64,000 nt of DNA from an uncultured Gammaproteobacteria bacterium (GTDB lineage: Bacteria > Pseudomonadota > Gammaproteobacteria > GCA-001735895): positions 1 through 64,000 of the forward strand of contig CAMYLU010000005.1 in NCBI GenBank assembly GCA_947259485.1, in the 5' to 3' direction. The translations under genes and the position numbers were made by a program. Positions 20,478-29,871 of this stretch are shown here, piece after piece (position 1 is the stretch's first letter; every line of letters begins with the position of its first letter). The notes below the pieces were generated by a model that saw nothing but the letters and a program-made list of their open reading frames with translations, had not been told where the DNA came from and did not search any database.

Positions 20478-21164
20478 TTGAAATCGCTCGAAACAGTTAA
20501 ATCCTTTGTCAATCCCCTATTCACCCGCAGTTACTGGCAGATGGTGGGCGACTATGTTGGCATCGGTAAGCATAAGAAAACGGAGATCATAAAAGACAGG
20601 GATTCACTTGCGACTTTTTTGAATACGCGCGCAAGCCATGTTGCTCAAACATCGCTTTATGGGTATCTGCGCACGCGAGCAGGAACACGCTTCCCGGAAA
20701 TGTTCGAAAATCCGGATATTCTGCAGTCAATCAATATTGCCAAATGGCACATCTGGCTGGCCTGCCTATCGGACCTTACTGTCTATACCGGTCATCAAAT
20801 GCACAAGTCGGGAGAAATTGACGAATCCGTCGTCAAGGAACTGGTGACGGCAGCACTCGACCAGGTACTCAGCGAAACCGGCGAACCCGAGGAGGCCGGT
20901 AGCGACTTCGCCGCCGCCAGGGACAAGATTGTTCAGCGTATTGTTACCTGTAACTGGAAACTGGAACACGACCACGATACGGTCTTCAGTCAAAGCCCGG
21001 AAGCATTATTCTACTGGGCACCGATTGCCGATGAATTGAAAGAACTCGATGAATCGATCGTCAAAAACTCGGTTCGATACCGCTGGATCGAAACACGCCG
21101 CAGCCTGCATAAACTGCTCGACTGTAAAACGCTTATCGAGACCCTGCGAGCCGCAGAACTTTAA
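20478..21164 (+). CDS. Conserved hypothetical protein
   Basis: Soluble, mostly helical protein of 228 residues, with TTG as the likely start because a stop lies eight codons upstream and no better codon is present. No catalytic motif or domain is recognised. It is divergent from the symporter genes across a 210-base gap, and its stop overlaps the end of the convergent GNAT gene by 4 bases. Rich in Trp/Tyr (YWAPIADELKELDES, NIAKWHIWLACLSDLTVY). Confidence 0.65.
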   Translation: MKSLETVKSFVNPLFTRSYWQMVGDYVGIGKHKKTEIIKDRDSLATFLNTRASHVAQTSLYGYLRTRAGTRFPEMFENPDILQSINIAKWHIWLACLSDLTVYTGHQMHKSGEIDESVVKELVTAALDQVLSETGEPEEAGSDFAAARDKIVQRIVTCNWKLEHDHDTVFSQSPEALFYWAPIADELKELDESIVKNSVRYRWIETRRSLHKLLDCKTLIETLRAAEL

Positions 21165-21889
21165 CGCAAGGCTGCCAGCGCCTGCTGCATGGATTGCGAC
21201 AGGCTGGTTTTCTGGCTCCCGTCAGCATCGAAATTGTCAGTGCTCAACCACTGCTCGAATACAGACTTTGCGGCTGGCCACTCACGATCCAGTATCGAAT
21301 ACCAGGCTGTATTGCGGTTACGCTGTTTGTACAGGGTTGCCTGCCGAAATATGCCTTCGAACATGAATCCGAGCCGTTGCGCAGCTGCGCAGGAAGGTTG
21401 GTTCAAGGCATCACATTTCCATTCATAACGCCGGTAACCCCAGACATCGAATACCTGGCGCATCATCAGGAACATCGCCTCGGTTGAAATCGGTCGGCCC
21501 TGCATGCGTGGTGAAAAATGGATATGGCCGACTTCAATTACACCAACAGCGGGCTCAATGCGCAAATAGCTGGCGACTCCTACAGCTTGTTCGCCTGCCA
21601 GGTCGATGACACTGAAAAAGCACGGGTCATCGCCCATGCAGCTGGAAACCATCCAGCTGCGAAGTTCAGCTTCCGTGGCAAACGGCCCATAAGGCAGGTA
21701 GGTCCAGTTACGCTGGTCCTGGTCCAGGCTGAAAGCTTCGAACAGATCACTGGCATGCTGGTCAATATCAATCGGTTCCAGGCGGCACCGGCTCCCGTGC
21801 ATGGTCGCATCGCGCGGATGCTCGCAAGCCTGCCAGTCGGGAACCGGGAATCCGATTGGCTGACCAAGGTCATTAGTTTCTCCAGACAC
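21161..21889 (-). CDS. GNAT-family N-acetyltransferase (RimL-like)
   Basis: Predicted cytoplasmic acetyl-CoA-dependent acetyltransferase, 242 residues. The GNAT core spans about residues 30-210, with HIHFSPRMQGRPISTEAMFL and the motif CDALNQPSCAAAQRLGF (acetyl-CoA/beta-strand region) typical of the RimJ/RimL group. The GTG start retains the N-terminal segment NDLGQPIGFPVPDW that is common in this subfamily. Substrate unknown. Confidence 0.85.
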   Translation of the reverse strand: MSGETNDLGQPIGFPVPDWQACEHPRDATMHGSRCRLEPIDIDQHASDLFEAFSLDQDQRNWTYLPYGPFATEAELRSWMVSSCMGDDPCFFSVIDLAGEQAVGVASYLRIEPAVGVIEVGHIHFSPRMQGRPISTEAMFLMMRQVFDVWGYRRYEWKCDALNQPSCAAAQRLGFMFEGIFRQATLYKQRNRNTAWYSILDREWPAAKSVFEQWLSTDNFDADGSQKTSLSQSMQQALAALR

Positions 21890-22000
21890 TTCAGCTTACC
21901 TCAAATTTGAATTGTTAAAGCCGGTACGATTTAAGTACACTCACCACGCCTGACACATTGTTCAAGTCTACAATCTGTAGCGCCTGTGAGGAACCAACAC

Positions 22001-22957
22001 ATGCTAATGCTCGATGCCGACAAGATCCTCGATAGTATCTCGTTCACGACCCTGGTCGACGAACTGGCAGCGATGCATCGCGAGCCCATCGGCCTGGTAG
22101 ACGAAATGCTGATGGAATCAAAGGACATCAATGACAATATCAGTCATTTTTTTATTCGCACCGGCTGGCAACCTGAAAAAGCAGTTGGTGCAAAAGTGAT
22201 TACGGTTTTTCCGCGCAATAATCAAAAGCAGGAATGGCCATCGATCCAGGCGGTCTATATTTTATTCGAAGGCGTGAACGGGACCCCAATTGCCTGCCTC
22301 GACGGTACCGCGTTAACCTGGTTGAAAACCGCATCCGATTCGGCGCTCGGCAGTCGCTTACTGTCGCGCGAAAATATCGAATCAATGCTGATGATTGGCG
22401 CCGGCCAGATGGCGCCTCACCTGGTGAGTGCGCACTGCGAGGTACGCCCCTCGCTGAAACAGGTCCATGTCTGGAACCGAACGAACGACAAGGCGCAAAA
22501 TCTCTGCGCTAACCTGGCTGATAAATATCCACAAATCAGCTTCACAGCGGTAACTGAAATCGAGGCCAGCACCAGGAAAGCTGACCTGATCTGCTCGGCT
22601 ATCGGATGTACCGAACCGATTGTTCGGGGTGAATGGCTGAAACCCGGCACTCATGTCGATTTGATCGGCGCCTATACCGCCGAGATGCGCGAAGCCGATG
22701 ATGAATGCCTGCGTCGTGGCAGCCTGTTTGTCGACGCGCGCGAAACCACGATACATCACATCGGTGAACTGATGATTCCCCTGGCCAGCGGAGCCATCAG
22801 CGAAGCTGACGTACGCGCCGACTTTTCCGACCTGTGCCAGCAACGTCATCCCGGAAGGCAAACTGAAGACGAAATTACCGTTTTTAAAAATGGTGGTGGT
22901 GGCCACCTTGACCTGATGTGTGCACGCATTCTGCACCAGAATACCCAGGCTTCATGA
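22001..22957 (+). CDS. Ornithine cyclodeaminase/mu-crystallin family protein
   Basis: NAD(P)-dependent OCD-family enzyme, 318 residues. A Rossmann segment (MLMIGAGQMAPHLVSAH), a substrate-side motif (TALTWLKTASDSALGSRLL) and a C-terminal GAISEADVRADFSDL region follow the family layout. It opens a five-gene operon; its stop overlaps the eutB start (ATGA). A second OCD-family gene (eutC) lies two genes on, so this may be a diverged partner acting on an ectoine-derived imine or amino acid. The ATG at 22001 follows GAGGA by 7 bases and is preferred to the GTG at 21986. Confidence 0.82.
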   Translation: MLMLDADKILDSISFTTLVDELAAMHREPIGLVDEMLMESKDINDNISHFFIRTGWQPEKAVGAKVITVFPRNNQKQEWPSIQAVYILFEGVNGTPIACLDGTALTWLKTASDSALGSRLLSRENIESMLMIGAGQMAPHLVSAHCEVRPSLKQVHVWNRTNDKAQNLCANLADKYPQISFTAVTEIEASTRKADLICSAIGCTEPIVRGEWLKPGTHVDLIGAYTAEMREADDECLRRGSLFVDARETTIHHIGELMIPLASGAISEADVRADFSDLCQQRHPGRQTEDEITVFKNGGGGHLDLMCARILHQNTQAS

Positions 22958-23922
22958 GCACAAGCATTAAACTCGAAGACATCCAGGAGGCGCGCGAGCG
23001 AATCGCTCCTTACATTGTTCCACTGCGGATTACGGAGTCCCCTTCCCTTTCAAAGCAATTTTCCTGCGCCATTTTGCTGGCGCATGAGTACCTGCAAACC
23101 ACCGGCGCCTTTAAGCTGCGCGGCGCAATGAATTCAGTTTTGCAGCTCGAACCTGGTACCACCGGGGTAACCGCGGTATCGACTGGAAATCATGGACGGG
23201 CACTCGCCTACTCCGCACGGCAGGCAGGTGTGCCCTGCATTATTTGCATGTCGGAACTGGTGCCGCGGAATAAGCTCGAAGCGATTCGCACGCTGGGTGC
23301 CGAAACCCGGATCATCGGCAAATCCCAGGACGAGGCCGAGGTCGAAGCGAAGCGCCTTGTCACCGAGGAAGGCTACACCATGATCCCTCCCTTCGACCAT
23401 GCACACGTCATTGCCGGACAAGGCACCCTGGGTCTCGAGATACTGGAACAGGTGCCCGATGTGGAAACGGTACTGGTACAGATTTCCGGGGGCGGTTTGA
23501 TTTCAGGAATTGCACTGGCGATTAAATCTCAAAAACCCGAGGTTCGTATTGTCGGTATTTCGATGGAACGGGGTTGTGCGATGGCGGCTTCACAAAAGGC
23601 CGGAAAACCGGTCGAAGTCGAAGAGTTACCCACTCTTGCGGATTCGCTAGGTGGCGGAATCGGCCTCGACAATCAACTGACCTTCGACATGGTGCACGAC
23701 ACTGTCGATGAAATAGTGTTGTTAAGCGAAACTGAAATTGCCAACGGCATCCGCCATGCCTATTTTAAAGAACAGGTCATTCTTGAGGGCGGCGGTGCGG
23801 TCGGGATCGCGGCTCTGCTCGCGGGCAAGGTTACCCCGGGTGAAATCGCCATCGTTCTTCTAAGTGGTAAAAACATTGACATGGAACTGCATCATAAAAT
23901 CATCAACGGCGAGGGGTATTAA
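22954..23922 (+). CDS. eutB: Threonine dehydratase-like PLP enzyme, hydroxyectoine utilisation EutB
   Basis: PLP fold-type II enzyme, 322 residues. PLP lysine in TTGAFKLRGAMN, the asparagine loop STGNHGRALAYSA, the glycine-rich phosphate site SGGGLISGIA, and a C-terminal LLSGKNID. On its own it would be called a threonine/serine dehydratase. Its position directly before eutC, doeA and doeB matches the eutBCDE order of ectoine/hydroxyectoine utilisation operons, where EutB and EutC are thought to act on hydroxyectoine-derived intermediates. The start overlaps the upstream stop by 4 bases. Confidence 0.85.
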   Translation: MSTSIKLEDIQEARERIAPYIVPLRITESPSLSKQFSCAILLAHEYLQTTGAFKLRGAMNSVLQLEPGTTGVTAVSTGNHGRALAYSARQAGVPCIICMSELVPRNKLEAIRTLGAETRIIGKSQDEAEVEAKRLVTEEGYTMIPPFDHAHVIAGQGTLGLEILEQVPDVETVLVQISGGGLISGIALAIKSQKPEVRIVGISMERGCAMAASQKAGKPVEVEELPTLADSLGGGIGLDNQLTFDMVHDTVDEIVLLSETEIANGIRHAYFKEQVILEGGGAVGIAALLAGKVTPGEIAIVLLSGKNIDMELHHKIINGEGY

Positions 23923-23927
23923 CTCCA

Positions 23928-24920
23928 GTGGCAGATATCAGAATTCTGACCGAGGCTGAGCTTCGCAGCCAGGTCCAGCTTGACCTGGCGGCAGTGGAGT
24001 GCGTGGAAAACGCCTACCATGCGCTCGCCACCAAGTCAGTCATAATGCCGCCCATCATGCGACTGGATATTGTCGAAAACAATGGTGAGATTGACGTCAA
24101 GACGGCTTACATCCCCGGCGTCGATAGCCTGGCCATCAAGATAAGCCCCGGGTTTTTTGATAATCCCAGTCTCGGCCTGCCAAGCGTCAACGGGCTAATG
24201 GTTTTGTTCAGCACACGCACCGGTATGGTCGAGGCACTCTTACTCGACAATGGCTATTTAACCGATATTCGCACCGCCGCAGCTGGTGCGGTGGCATCGA
24301 AATACCTGGCGCGAGCCGACAGCCACAATGCCGCAATCCTCGGCGCCGGCATGCAGGCCGGTCTGCAGCTCGAAGCCCTGACCCTGGTTCGCGATATCAG
24401 CTCGGCAACGATCTGGGCTCGCGATTTCGGCAAAGCCCGGCTAAAAGCCGAGGACTTAAGCAAGCGACTCGGGTTTGAAGTCAGCGCCTGTGCGGATATC
24501 GCGGCGGCAACTGCTGAGGCCGATATCATCGTCACCACGACAACCTCGACCAAACCAATATTGATGGCCGAGCACATCAAGGCGGGGCAACATATCACCG
24601 CCATGGGGTCCGATTCCGAACATAAAAACGAAATTGATCCTGCCATCATCGCCGACAAGGCACAGTACTTTTGCGATCGCCTGTCACAGGTCAGGCTACT
24701 CGGTGAACTGCACCATGCGATCGATAAACAACTGGTAAATCCAGCCGCCGAATTCCCTGAGCTGGGCCAGGTCATTGCACAGCAGTTGGCCGGGCGTGCA
24801 AACAGTGACGACATAACGTTATGCGATCTGACCGGAACCGGCATCCAGGATACCGCGATCGCAACTTTAGCTTACCAGCTCTGCCAGAAACACCAGTCCG
24901 GCACCAACTTCGCTACCTAG
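23928..24920 (+). CDS. eutC: OCD-family protein, ectoine utilisation EutC
   Basis: Second ornithine cyclodeaminase/mu-crystallin member, 330 residues, GTG start 5 bases after eutB. Contains the substrate motif LLLDNGYLTDIRTAAAGAVA and the dinucleotide fold AAILGAGMQAGLQLEAL. Position and length match EutC of ectoine operons. Predicted NAD-dependent step in hydroxyectoine conversion; the exact reaction is not settled by sequence. Confidence 0.87.
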   Translation: MADIRILTEAELRSQVQLDLAAVECVENAYHALATKSVIMPPIMRLDIVENNGEIDVKTAYIPGVDSLAIKISPGFFDNPSLGLPSVNGLMVLFSTRTGMVEALLLDNGYLTDIRTAAAGAVASKYLARADSHNAAILGAGMQAGLQLEALTLVRDISSATIWARDFGKARLKAEDLSKRLGFEVSACADIAAATAEADIIVTTTTSTKPILMAEHIKAGQHITAMGSDSEHKNEIDPAIIADKAQYFCDRLSQVRLLGELHHAIDKQLVNPAAEFPELGQVIAQQLAGRANSDDITLCDLTGTGIQDTAIATLAYQLCQKHQSGTNFAT

Positions 24921-24933
24921 TGAAATAGAAATC

Positions 24934-26115
24934 ATGCCAAAAGATGCAAAACTGAATTTTTCTCTGCAAGAATATAAACAGCGCCTCGACAAGACCCGAA
25001 ATGCAATGTCGGATAAAAACATTGATTGCCTTGTTGTGGTCGACCCTTCCAACATGGCCTGGCTCACGGGTTATGACGGTTGGTCTTTCTACACCCACCA
25101 GTGCGTCATCGTACAGCACGACCAGGAACCGATCTGGTGGGGACGCGGAATCGACGCACCCGGGGCGGTACGCACAACCTATCTTGAGCAAGACAATATT
25201 TTAAAATACCCCGACCACTTCGTGCAGTCAGATGTCTGCCACCCGATGGATCACCTGTCGGAAATATTGCACGAGCTGAAACTTGATCGAGGGTCGATTG
25301 GCGTGGAAATGGAAAATTTTTATTTTTCTGCAGCCGCATTCCGCTCATTACAAACCGGTTTACCCGCGGCAACGCTGATCGATGCAACCGCCCTCGTCAA
25401 CTGGCAACGCATCATCAAGTCTGAACAGGAGTTGACCTACATGCGCAGCGCGGCGCGCATTGTTGAAGCCATGCACGCGCGTATCTATGAGATCATCGAA
25501 CCCGGGTTTAAAAAAAATGAGCTCGCTGCCGAAATATTCCACACCGGCATTGCCGGCAAGGATGAGCATTGGGGCGATTACCCGGCAATCTTGCCACTGT
25601 TGCCAACCGGAATGGATGCCACCGCGGCACACCTGACCTGGGACGACTCAAAACTGAAACCCGGTGACATCACCTTCTTTGAAATTGCCGGATGCCACAG
25701 GCGCTACCATTGTCCCTTGTCGCGCACGATTTCGCTTGGCACCCCACCGCAAAAATATCTCGATGCCGAAAAAGCCGTGCTCGACGCGATGCACGCAGGA
25801 CTCGAAAACGCGAAACCGGGTAAACTCTGCGAAGACATTGCGATCGCTTTCTTTGATACGCTAGAAAAACACGGTTTCAAGAAAGAGAATCGCACCGGGT
25901 ATTCAATTGGCCTGTCATATCCGCCTGACTGGGGCGAACGAACCATGAGCCTGCGCCGCGGCGACAAAACCGAGCTTAAGCAAAACATGACTTTCCATTT
26001 CATGCCGGCGCTGTGGCTTGACGATGGCGGCCTCGAAATTACCGAGTCGGTTGTTGTTACTGATTCCGGTTACGAGAGCCTGGCCAATGTTGAACAACGA
26101 CTACTGGTGAAATAA
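24934..26115 (+). CDS. doeA: Ectoine hydrolase (DoeA/EutD), M24 peptidase fold
   Basis: Creatinase/M24-fold hydrolase, 393 residues, that opens the ectoine ring to give N-acetyl-2,4-diaminobutyrate. N-terminal creatinase-like domain (LVVVDPSNMAWLTGYDGWSF) and C-terminal pita-bread domain (PTGMDATAAHLTWDD, GYSIGLSYPPDWGE). Followed after 2 bases by doeB, which performs the next step. Confidence 0.93.
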   Translation: MPKDAKLNFSLQEYKQRLDKTRNAMSDKNIDCLVVVDPSNMAWLTGYDGWSFYTHQCVIVQHDQEPIWWGRGIDAPGAVRTTYLEQDNILKYPDHFVQSDVCHPMDHLSEILHELKLDRGSIGVEMENFYFSAAAFRSLQTGLPAATLIDATALVNWQRIIKSEQELTYMRSAARIVEAMHARIYEIIEPGFKKNELAAEIFHTGIAGKDEHWGDYPAILPLLPTGMDATAAHLTWDDSKLKPGDITFFEIAGCHRRYHCPLSRTISLGTPPQKYLDAEKAVLDAMHAGLENAKPGKLCEDIAIAFFDTLEKHGFKKENRTGYSIGLSYPPDWGERTMSLRRGDKTELKQNMTFHFMPALWLDDGGLEITESVVVTDSGYESLANVEQRLLVK

Positions 26116-26117
26116 AC

Positions 26118-27116
26118 ATGGCAAACCCGATAGCAGCGACCATAGACCTGGAGCGTGACGGCGTGCAACACGGTTTCCTGCAGATACCGCATTCGCGCAA
26201 CGATTCTGCCTGGGGATCGATCATGTTGCCGATTACCGTCGCCAAGAATGGCGATGGTCCCGGCGCGATTTTAACCGGTGCCAATCACGGCGATGAATAC
26301 GAGGGCCCGATTGCCCTGCATCATCTCGCTAATACCATTGATATCGATCAAGTTCGCGGACGCGTAATCATTATCCCGGCGATGAACTATCCTGCTTTCC
26401 AGGTTGCCGACCGGGTTTCGCCCATCGATCAGCTCAATATGAACCGGATATTTCCGGGTAAGGCTAAAGGCACTATCACCCAGCTCATCGCCGACTATAT
26501 TACGAGCACCCTGTTACCCATGTGCGAATTTGTACTCGACATTCATTCGGGTGGTAAGACGCTTGAGTTTCTGCCGTTTGCGGCTTACCACAAGCTCGAC
26601 GACAAGTCTCAGCAACTGGCCTGCGAAGCCGCCACCCTGGCCTTCGCCGCACCCTACTACCTGAGCCTGATTGAAATCGATGCCGCCGGCATGTATGACA
26701 CGCAGGCAGAATCGATGGGCAAGATTTTTGTCTCCACCGAGCTCGGGGGCGGCGGCACCAGCAACCCCCATACTGCGGGCGTAGCCAGGCGCGGTGTGCA
26801 TAATTTCCTGGTGCATGCAGGGATCCTGAATGCGAAACCCAAACAACCCGACACGGCGAGCATCAAACTGGATATGCAACAGGACAATGCCTACGTGTTT
26901 TCACAACACACTGGTCTGCTAGAACCCTGTGTCAGTCTTGGTGACACGGTTCAAAAAGGCGATATAATTGCACGCGTCTATACTACCGAACGAACCGGTG
27001 ATAAACCGGTCGAATACCTGGCCGAAAGTGACGGTATTATCCTGGGCCGACACTTTCCATCCCTGATTAAGATTGGCGACTTCATGAATGTAATTGCACA
27101 AGTCGTCCAGCGATAA
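26118..27116 (+). CDS. doeB: N-acetyl-L-2,4-diaminobutyrate deacetylase (DoeB/EutE)
   Basis: Zinc deacetylase of the succinylglutamate desuccinylase/aspartoacylase family, 332 residues. Zinc ligands in GANHGDEYEGP (His and Glu) and in VLDIHSGGKTLEF (His). It releases acetate and diaminobutyrate from the DoeA product. The downstream transaminase and dehydrogenase (DoeD, DoeC), the regulator and the uptake system are not in this window. Confidence 0.93.
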   Translation: MANPIAATIDLERDGVQHGFLQIPHSRNDSAWGSIMLPITVAKNGDGPGAILTGANHGDEYEGPIALHHLANTIDIDQVRGRVIIIPAMNYPAFQVADRVSPIDQLNMNRIFPGKAKGTITQLIADYITSTLLPMCEFVLDIHSGGKTLEFLPFAAYHKLDDKSQQLACEAATLAFAAPYYLSLIEIDAAGMYDTQAESMGKIFVSTELGGGGTSNPHTAGVARRGVHNFLVHAGILNAKPKQPDTASIKLDMQQDNAYVFSQHTGLLEPCVSLGDTVQKGDIIARVYTTERTGDKPVEYLAESDGIILGRHFPSLIKIGDFMNVIAQVVQR

Positions 27117-27137
27117 CTCAACTTAAAGGAATCCGAA

Positions 27138-27821
27138 ATGAAATTTAAAGCACTTGTGCTGATCGTTCTGTTAACCGGCCTGGCTGCCTGCGATAAAAAA
27201 GACCAGGCCCCGGCTAAAACCAGTCTCGAATCCGATGAAGACCGATTCAGTTATGGACTCGGCATGGTCATCGGCGAGCGCGTTCTCAAACAGTACGGGG
27301 ACGTTGACTACGACCTGCTGTTACAGGGAATAAAAGCGCAGCATAAAGACCAGGAAACGCTTATTAGCCTGGAAGCCGCGGGAGAAGCCATAAACGCGCA
27401 AATAGAAAAAGTTTTTGCGAAACAGTCTGCAGCCAACAAGGAGCGAGGGCAGGCCTATCTCAAGAGCAATGCCGAAAAAGAAGGCGTGCAGGTTACCACA
27501 TCCGGGTTACAGTACTCGGTGATTACCGAAGCCGATGGCGCGAAACCCAAGGCTACCGACGAGGTAAGCGTCCACTACCGTGGCACCTTGATCGATGGCA
27601 CCGAGTTCGACAGTTCCTATTCTCGCGGTTCACCGACCTCTTTCGTGCTCAACCAGGTTATTCCGGGCTGGACCGAGGGCTTACAGCTAATGACTGTGGG
27701 TAGCAAATTCCAGTTCGTTATTCCGTATGAACTCGGTTACGGGGAGCGCGGCGCGGGTGGCTCCATAGGCCCATTTGAAACCCTGGTCTTCGAGGTCGAG
27801 CTGCTCGAAATCAAGCCCTGA
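27138..27821 (+). CDS. FKBP-type peptidyl-prolyl isomerase lipoprotein
   Basis: Envelope folding factor of 227 residues. Lipoprotein signal with lipobox LAAC (Cys20), an N-terminal dimerisation region of FkpA/Mip type (DRFSYGLGMVIGERVL), and an FKBP domain (about 125-227, VSVHYRGTLIDGTEFDSSY, FVIPYELGYGERGAGGSI, FEVELLEI). A clear Shine-Dalgarno (AAAGGA) precedes the ATG. Located 21 bases after doeB, but a role in ectoine metabolism is not implied. Confidence 0.93.
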   Translation: MKFKALVLIVLLTGLAACDKKDQAPAKTSLESDEDRFSYGLGMVIGERVLKQYGDVDYDLLLQGIKAQHKDQETLISLEAAGEAINAQIEKVFAKQSAANKERGQAYLKSNAEKEGVQVTTSGLQYSVITEADGAKPKATDEVSVHYRGTLIDGTEFDSSYSRGSPTSFVLNQVIPGWTEGLQLMTVGSKFQFVIPYELGYGERGAGGSIGPFETLVFEVELLEIKP

Positions 27822-27860
27822 TTCCGCAATACCCGATCAAACCGGGATGGGTCGGAATAC

Positions 27861-28757
27861 ATGCCTAGCCAGGCGCTACTATTACGCGTTGCCCCGCTGA
27901 TATTTGTCTCGCTGTGGAGCACCGGTTTTATCGCGGCCAAGTACAGCATGCAAAACGCGGATCCTTTCGTTTTTCTGTGCCTGAGATTTACCATCACCGC
28001 GGTTGCACTGATACCGATATTGCTTCTATTCGGGGCGGCGTTACCGCGCCGTATCTGGTCTTTCAGGCACGATATGATTACCGGCGCGTTGTTGCATTGT
28101 GGTTATCTCGGCTTCCTGTTCTGGCCCATCAAGAACGGGGTACCGTCCGGAATCGTCGCAATTATTATTGGTGTGCAGCCCATCCTGACAATGGCGCTGG
28201 CGAGCCTTTACATTGGCGAGCATCTCGATTTTCGAAAGCTTGCGGGCCTGCTGATCGGTTTCATCGGGATCAGCATCGTAATTATCGGCAAGTATGGGAT
28301 AGCCCTCGGCTCAAGCGGGGGTCTCGACCTGTTCGATCTCAGCATGTGCCTGGTCAGCCTGATGTCGATGGCGCTCGGGGTGTTTTACCAGAAGAAATTC
28401 TGTGATCAGTCGCAACTGTTACCGGGTACGCTGATGCAATACGTGGCCGGGGCGCTGGCAACCGCGTTCTTCGCCCTGCTCTTCAGCGAGACCTGGACAA
28501 TCGACTGGACCCCTACCTTCGGGATCGCGTTGATCTGGCAGGTACTGGGATTATCGATTGGTGCGGTCATGCTGCTGATGTACATCATCAAAAACGGTGA
28601 AGCCGGCAGGTTATCCAGCATGTTTTACCTGGTACCACCCCTGGTCGTTGTTGAGGCTCATTTCCTGTTTGGGGAAACCCTGGGGGCGTTATCGATAGCC
28701 GGAATGATGGTTTGCGTCATGGGGGTCTACCTGGTCGGTCGCTCGGCCAAAACGTAA
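27861..28757 (+). CDS. DMT-superfamily (EamA) permease
   Basis: Inner-membrane transporter of 298 residues with ten predicted helices in two EamA repeats. Repeat 1 opens with LIFVSLWSTGFIAAKYSMQNADPF, a common EamA N-terminus; repeat 2 begins near residue 155. Likely a metabolite or amino-acid exporter; substrate unknown. Confidence 0.87.
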   Translation: MPSQALLLRVAPLIFVSLWSTGFIAAKYSMQNADPFVFLCLRFTITAVALIPILLLFGAALPRRIWSFRHDMITGALLHCGYLGFLFWPIKNGVPSGIVAIIIGVQPILTMALASLYIGEHLDFRKLAGLLIGFIGISIVIIGKYGIALGSSGGLDLFDLSMCLVSLMSMALGVFYQKKFCDQSQLLPGTLMQYVAGALATAFFALLFSETWTIDWTPTFGIALIWQVLGLSIGAVMLLMYIIKNGEAGRLSSMFYLVPPLVVVEAHFLFGETLGALSIAGMMVCVMGVYLVGRSAKT

Positions 28758-28806
28758 ATTTACAGCCAACTGCTATACTCATCTGCAAGTTAAAATTGAA
28801 TTTGCA

Positions 28807-29277
28807 ATGAAGAAATTTCACCTCTTTGTCACCAGTCTGTTGTTGGTCTTTTTAATGGCAAGCCCGGTAAGTCATGGCCAGCTTTACAAGTGGGTCGATG
28901 ATCAGGGCAATGTGCATTATGGTGATAGTCCTCCCGATAACGCCAAGCTCAAGCGAATTACCGGCAAGGTCAGCAGCTATACCTCGGTTAGCGTCGAGGC
29001 ATTCGTTTACGACCCGGGCAATATAACCAAGCGTCAAAAATCAACCAAGGTCGTGATGTATTCAACCACCTGGTGTGGCTATTGCAAGCAGGCCGCGAAG
29101 CACTTCAGGAAGAACAAGATCCCATTTACCGAGTATGATATCGAGAAATCTGAGCAGGCCGCGAAAGAATACAAAAAATTAAATGGCCGTGGGGTGCCAA
29201 TTATCCTGATTGGGAACCAGCGAATGAATGGCTTCAGTGCCAGTTCTTTTGACAGGATTTACTACGGCAAGTCATAA
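28807..29277 (+). CDS. Secreted DUF4124-glutaredoxin fusion
   Basis: Exported redox protein of 156 residues. Signal peptide to about residue 24, a DUF4124 segment (LYKWVDDQGNVHYGDSPP), then a glutaredoxin domain (about 77-156) with active site CGYC and the cis-Pro GVPIILIG. Probably a periplasmic thiol-disulfide oxidoreductase. Confidence 0.9.
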   Translation: MKKFHLFVTSLLLVFLMASPVSHGQLYKWVDDQGNVHYGDSPPDNAKLKRITGKVSSYTSVSVEAFVYDPGNITKRQKSTKVVMYSTTWCGYCKQAAKHFRKNKIPFTEYDIEKSEQAAKEYKKLNGRGVPIILIGNQRMNGFSASSFDRIYYGKS

Positions 29278-29325
29278 GGATTGAGCCCCGGGCATTATTC
29301 TCCTAGAATGATCTGGCTTAGATGT

Positions 29326-29460
<135 letters not shown>

Positions 29461-29750
29461 TCGGGAAGATGGAACCGAAGCAGAGGTTCACAAAATCGCA
29501 GGATGCGATTTTGCACAGCGCTTTAGCGCTGCCCTAAGGCCGCTCTCGCGCATCCTTGCGCTTCGCGGCACCGGCACATCCCTGCGCATTGGGCGCCGGC
29601 CACGGATGGCCGGCGTGAAATCCTCTTGCTTAACAGCCTTCCGTATTATGGATCCCGTGGTTAAACCACGGGATGACAGAATATCGATGCAACGCACGCG
29701 GTCCGAAGGACCGAGCACAAGGATGTGCGAGCCAAATCCTCCAAGTGACG
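29461..29750 (+). repeat. tRNA-Pro(CGG) trailer repeat cassette
   Basis: Non-coding, hairpin-dense. In order: GGTCGGGAAGATGGAACC; GAGGTTC followed by ACAAAATCGC-AGGAT-GCGATTTTG (hairpin 29492-29512); several short GC hairpins; GCCGGCC-ACGGAT-GGCCGGC type hairpin (29595-29614); GTGAAATCCTCT; TGGATC-CCGTGGTTAAACCACGG-GATGACAGAATATC; GCAACGCA; GTCC-GAA-GGAC; GCAC-AAGGAT-GTGC (29715-29728); GAGCCAAATCCTC. The order of modules matches the cassette behind tRNA-Pro(GGG). The GAGGTTC ... AAATCCTC frame is a tRNA T-arm split by the insert. Confidence 0.75.
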
Positions 29751-29871
29751 AACCTATATTGGCGATGATTGTGGGTACCAGCCTGATTGTAATTTCGGGT
29801 ATCATGCAGGTGTCCACCGAAAAACGACGCAACCGCGATACAGTCCTGGCACCGGAAATCCAAAAACAACA

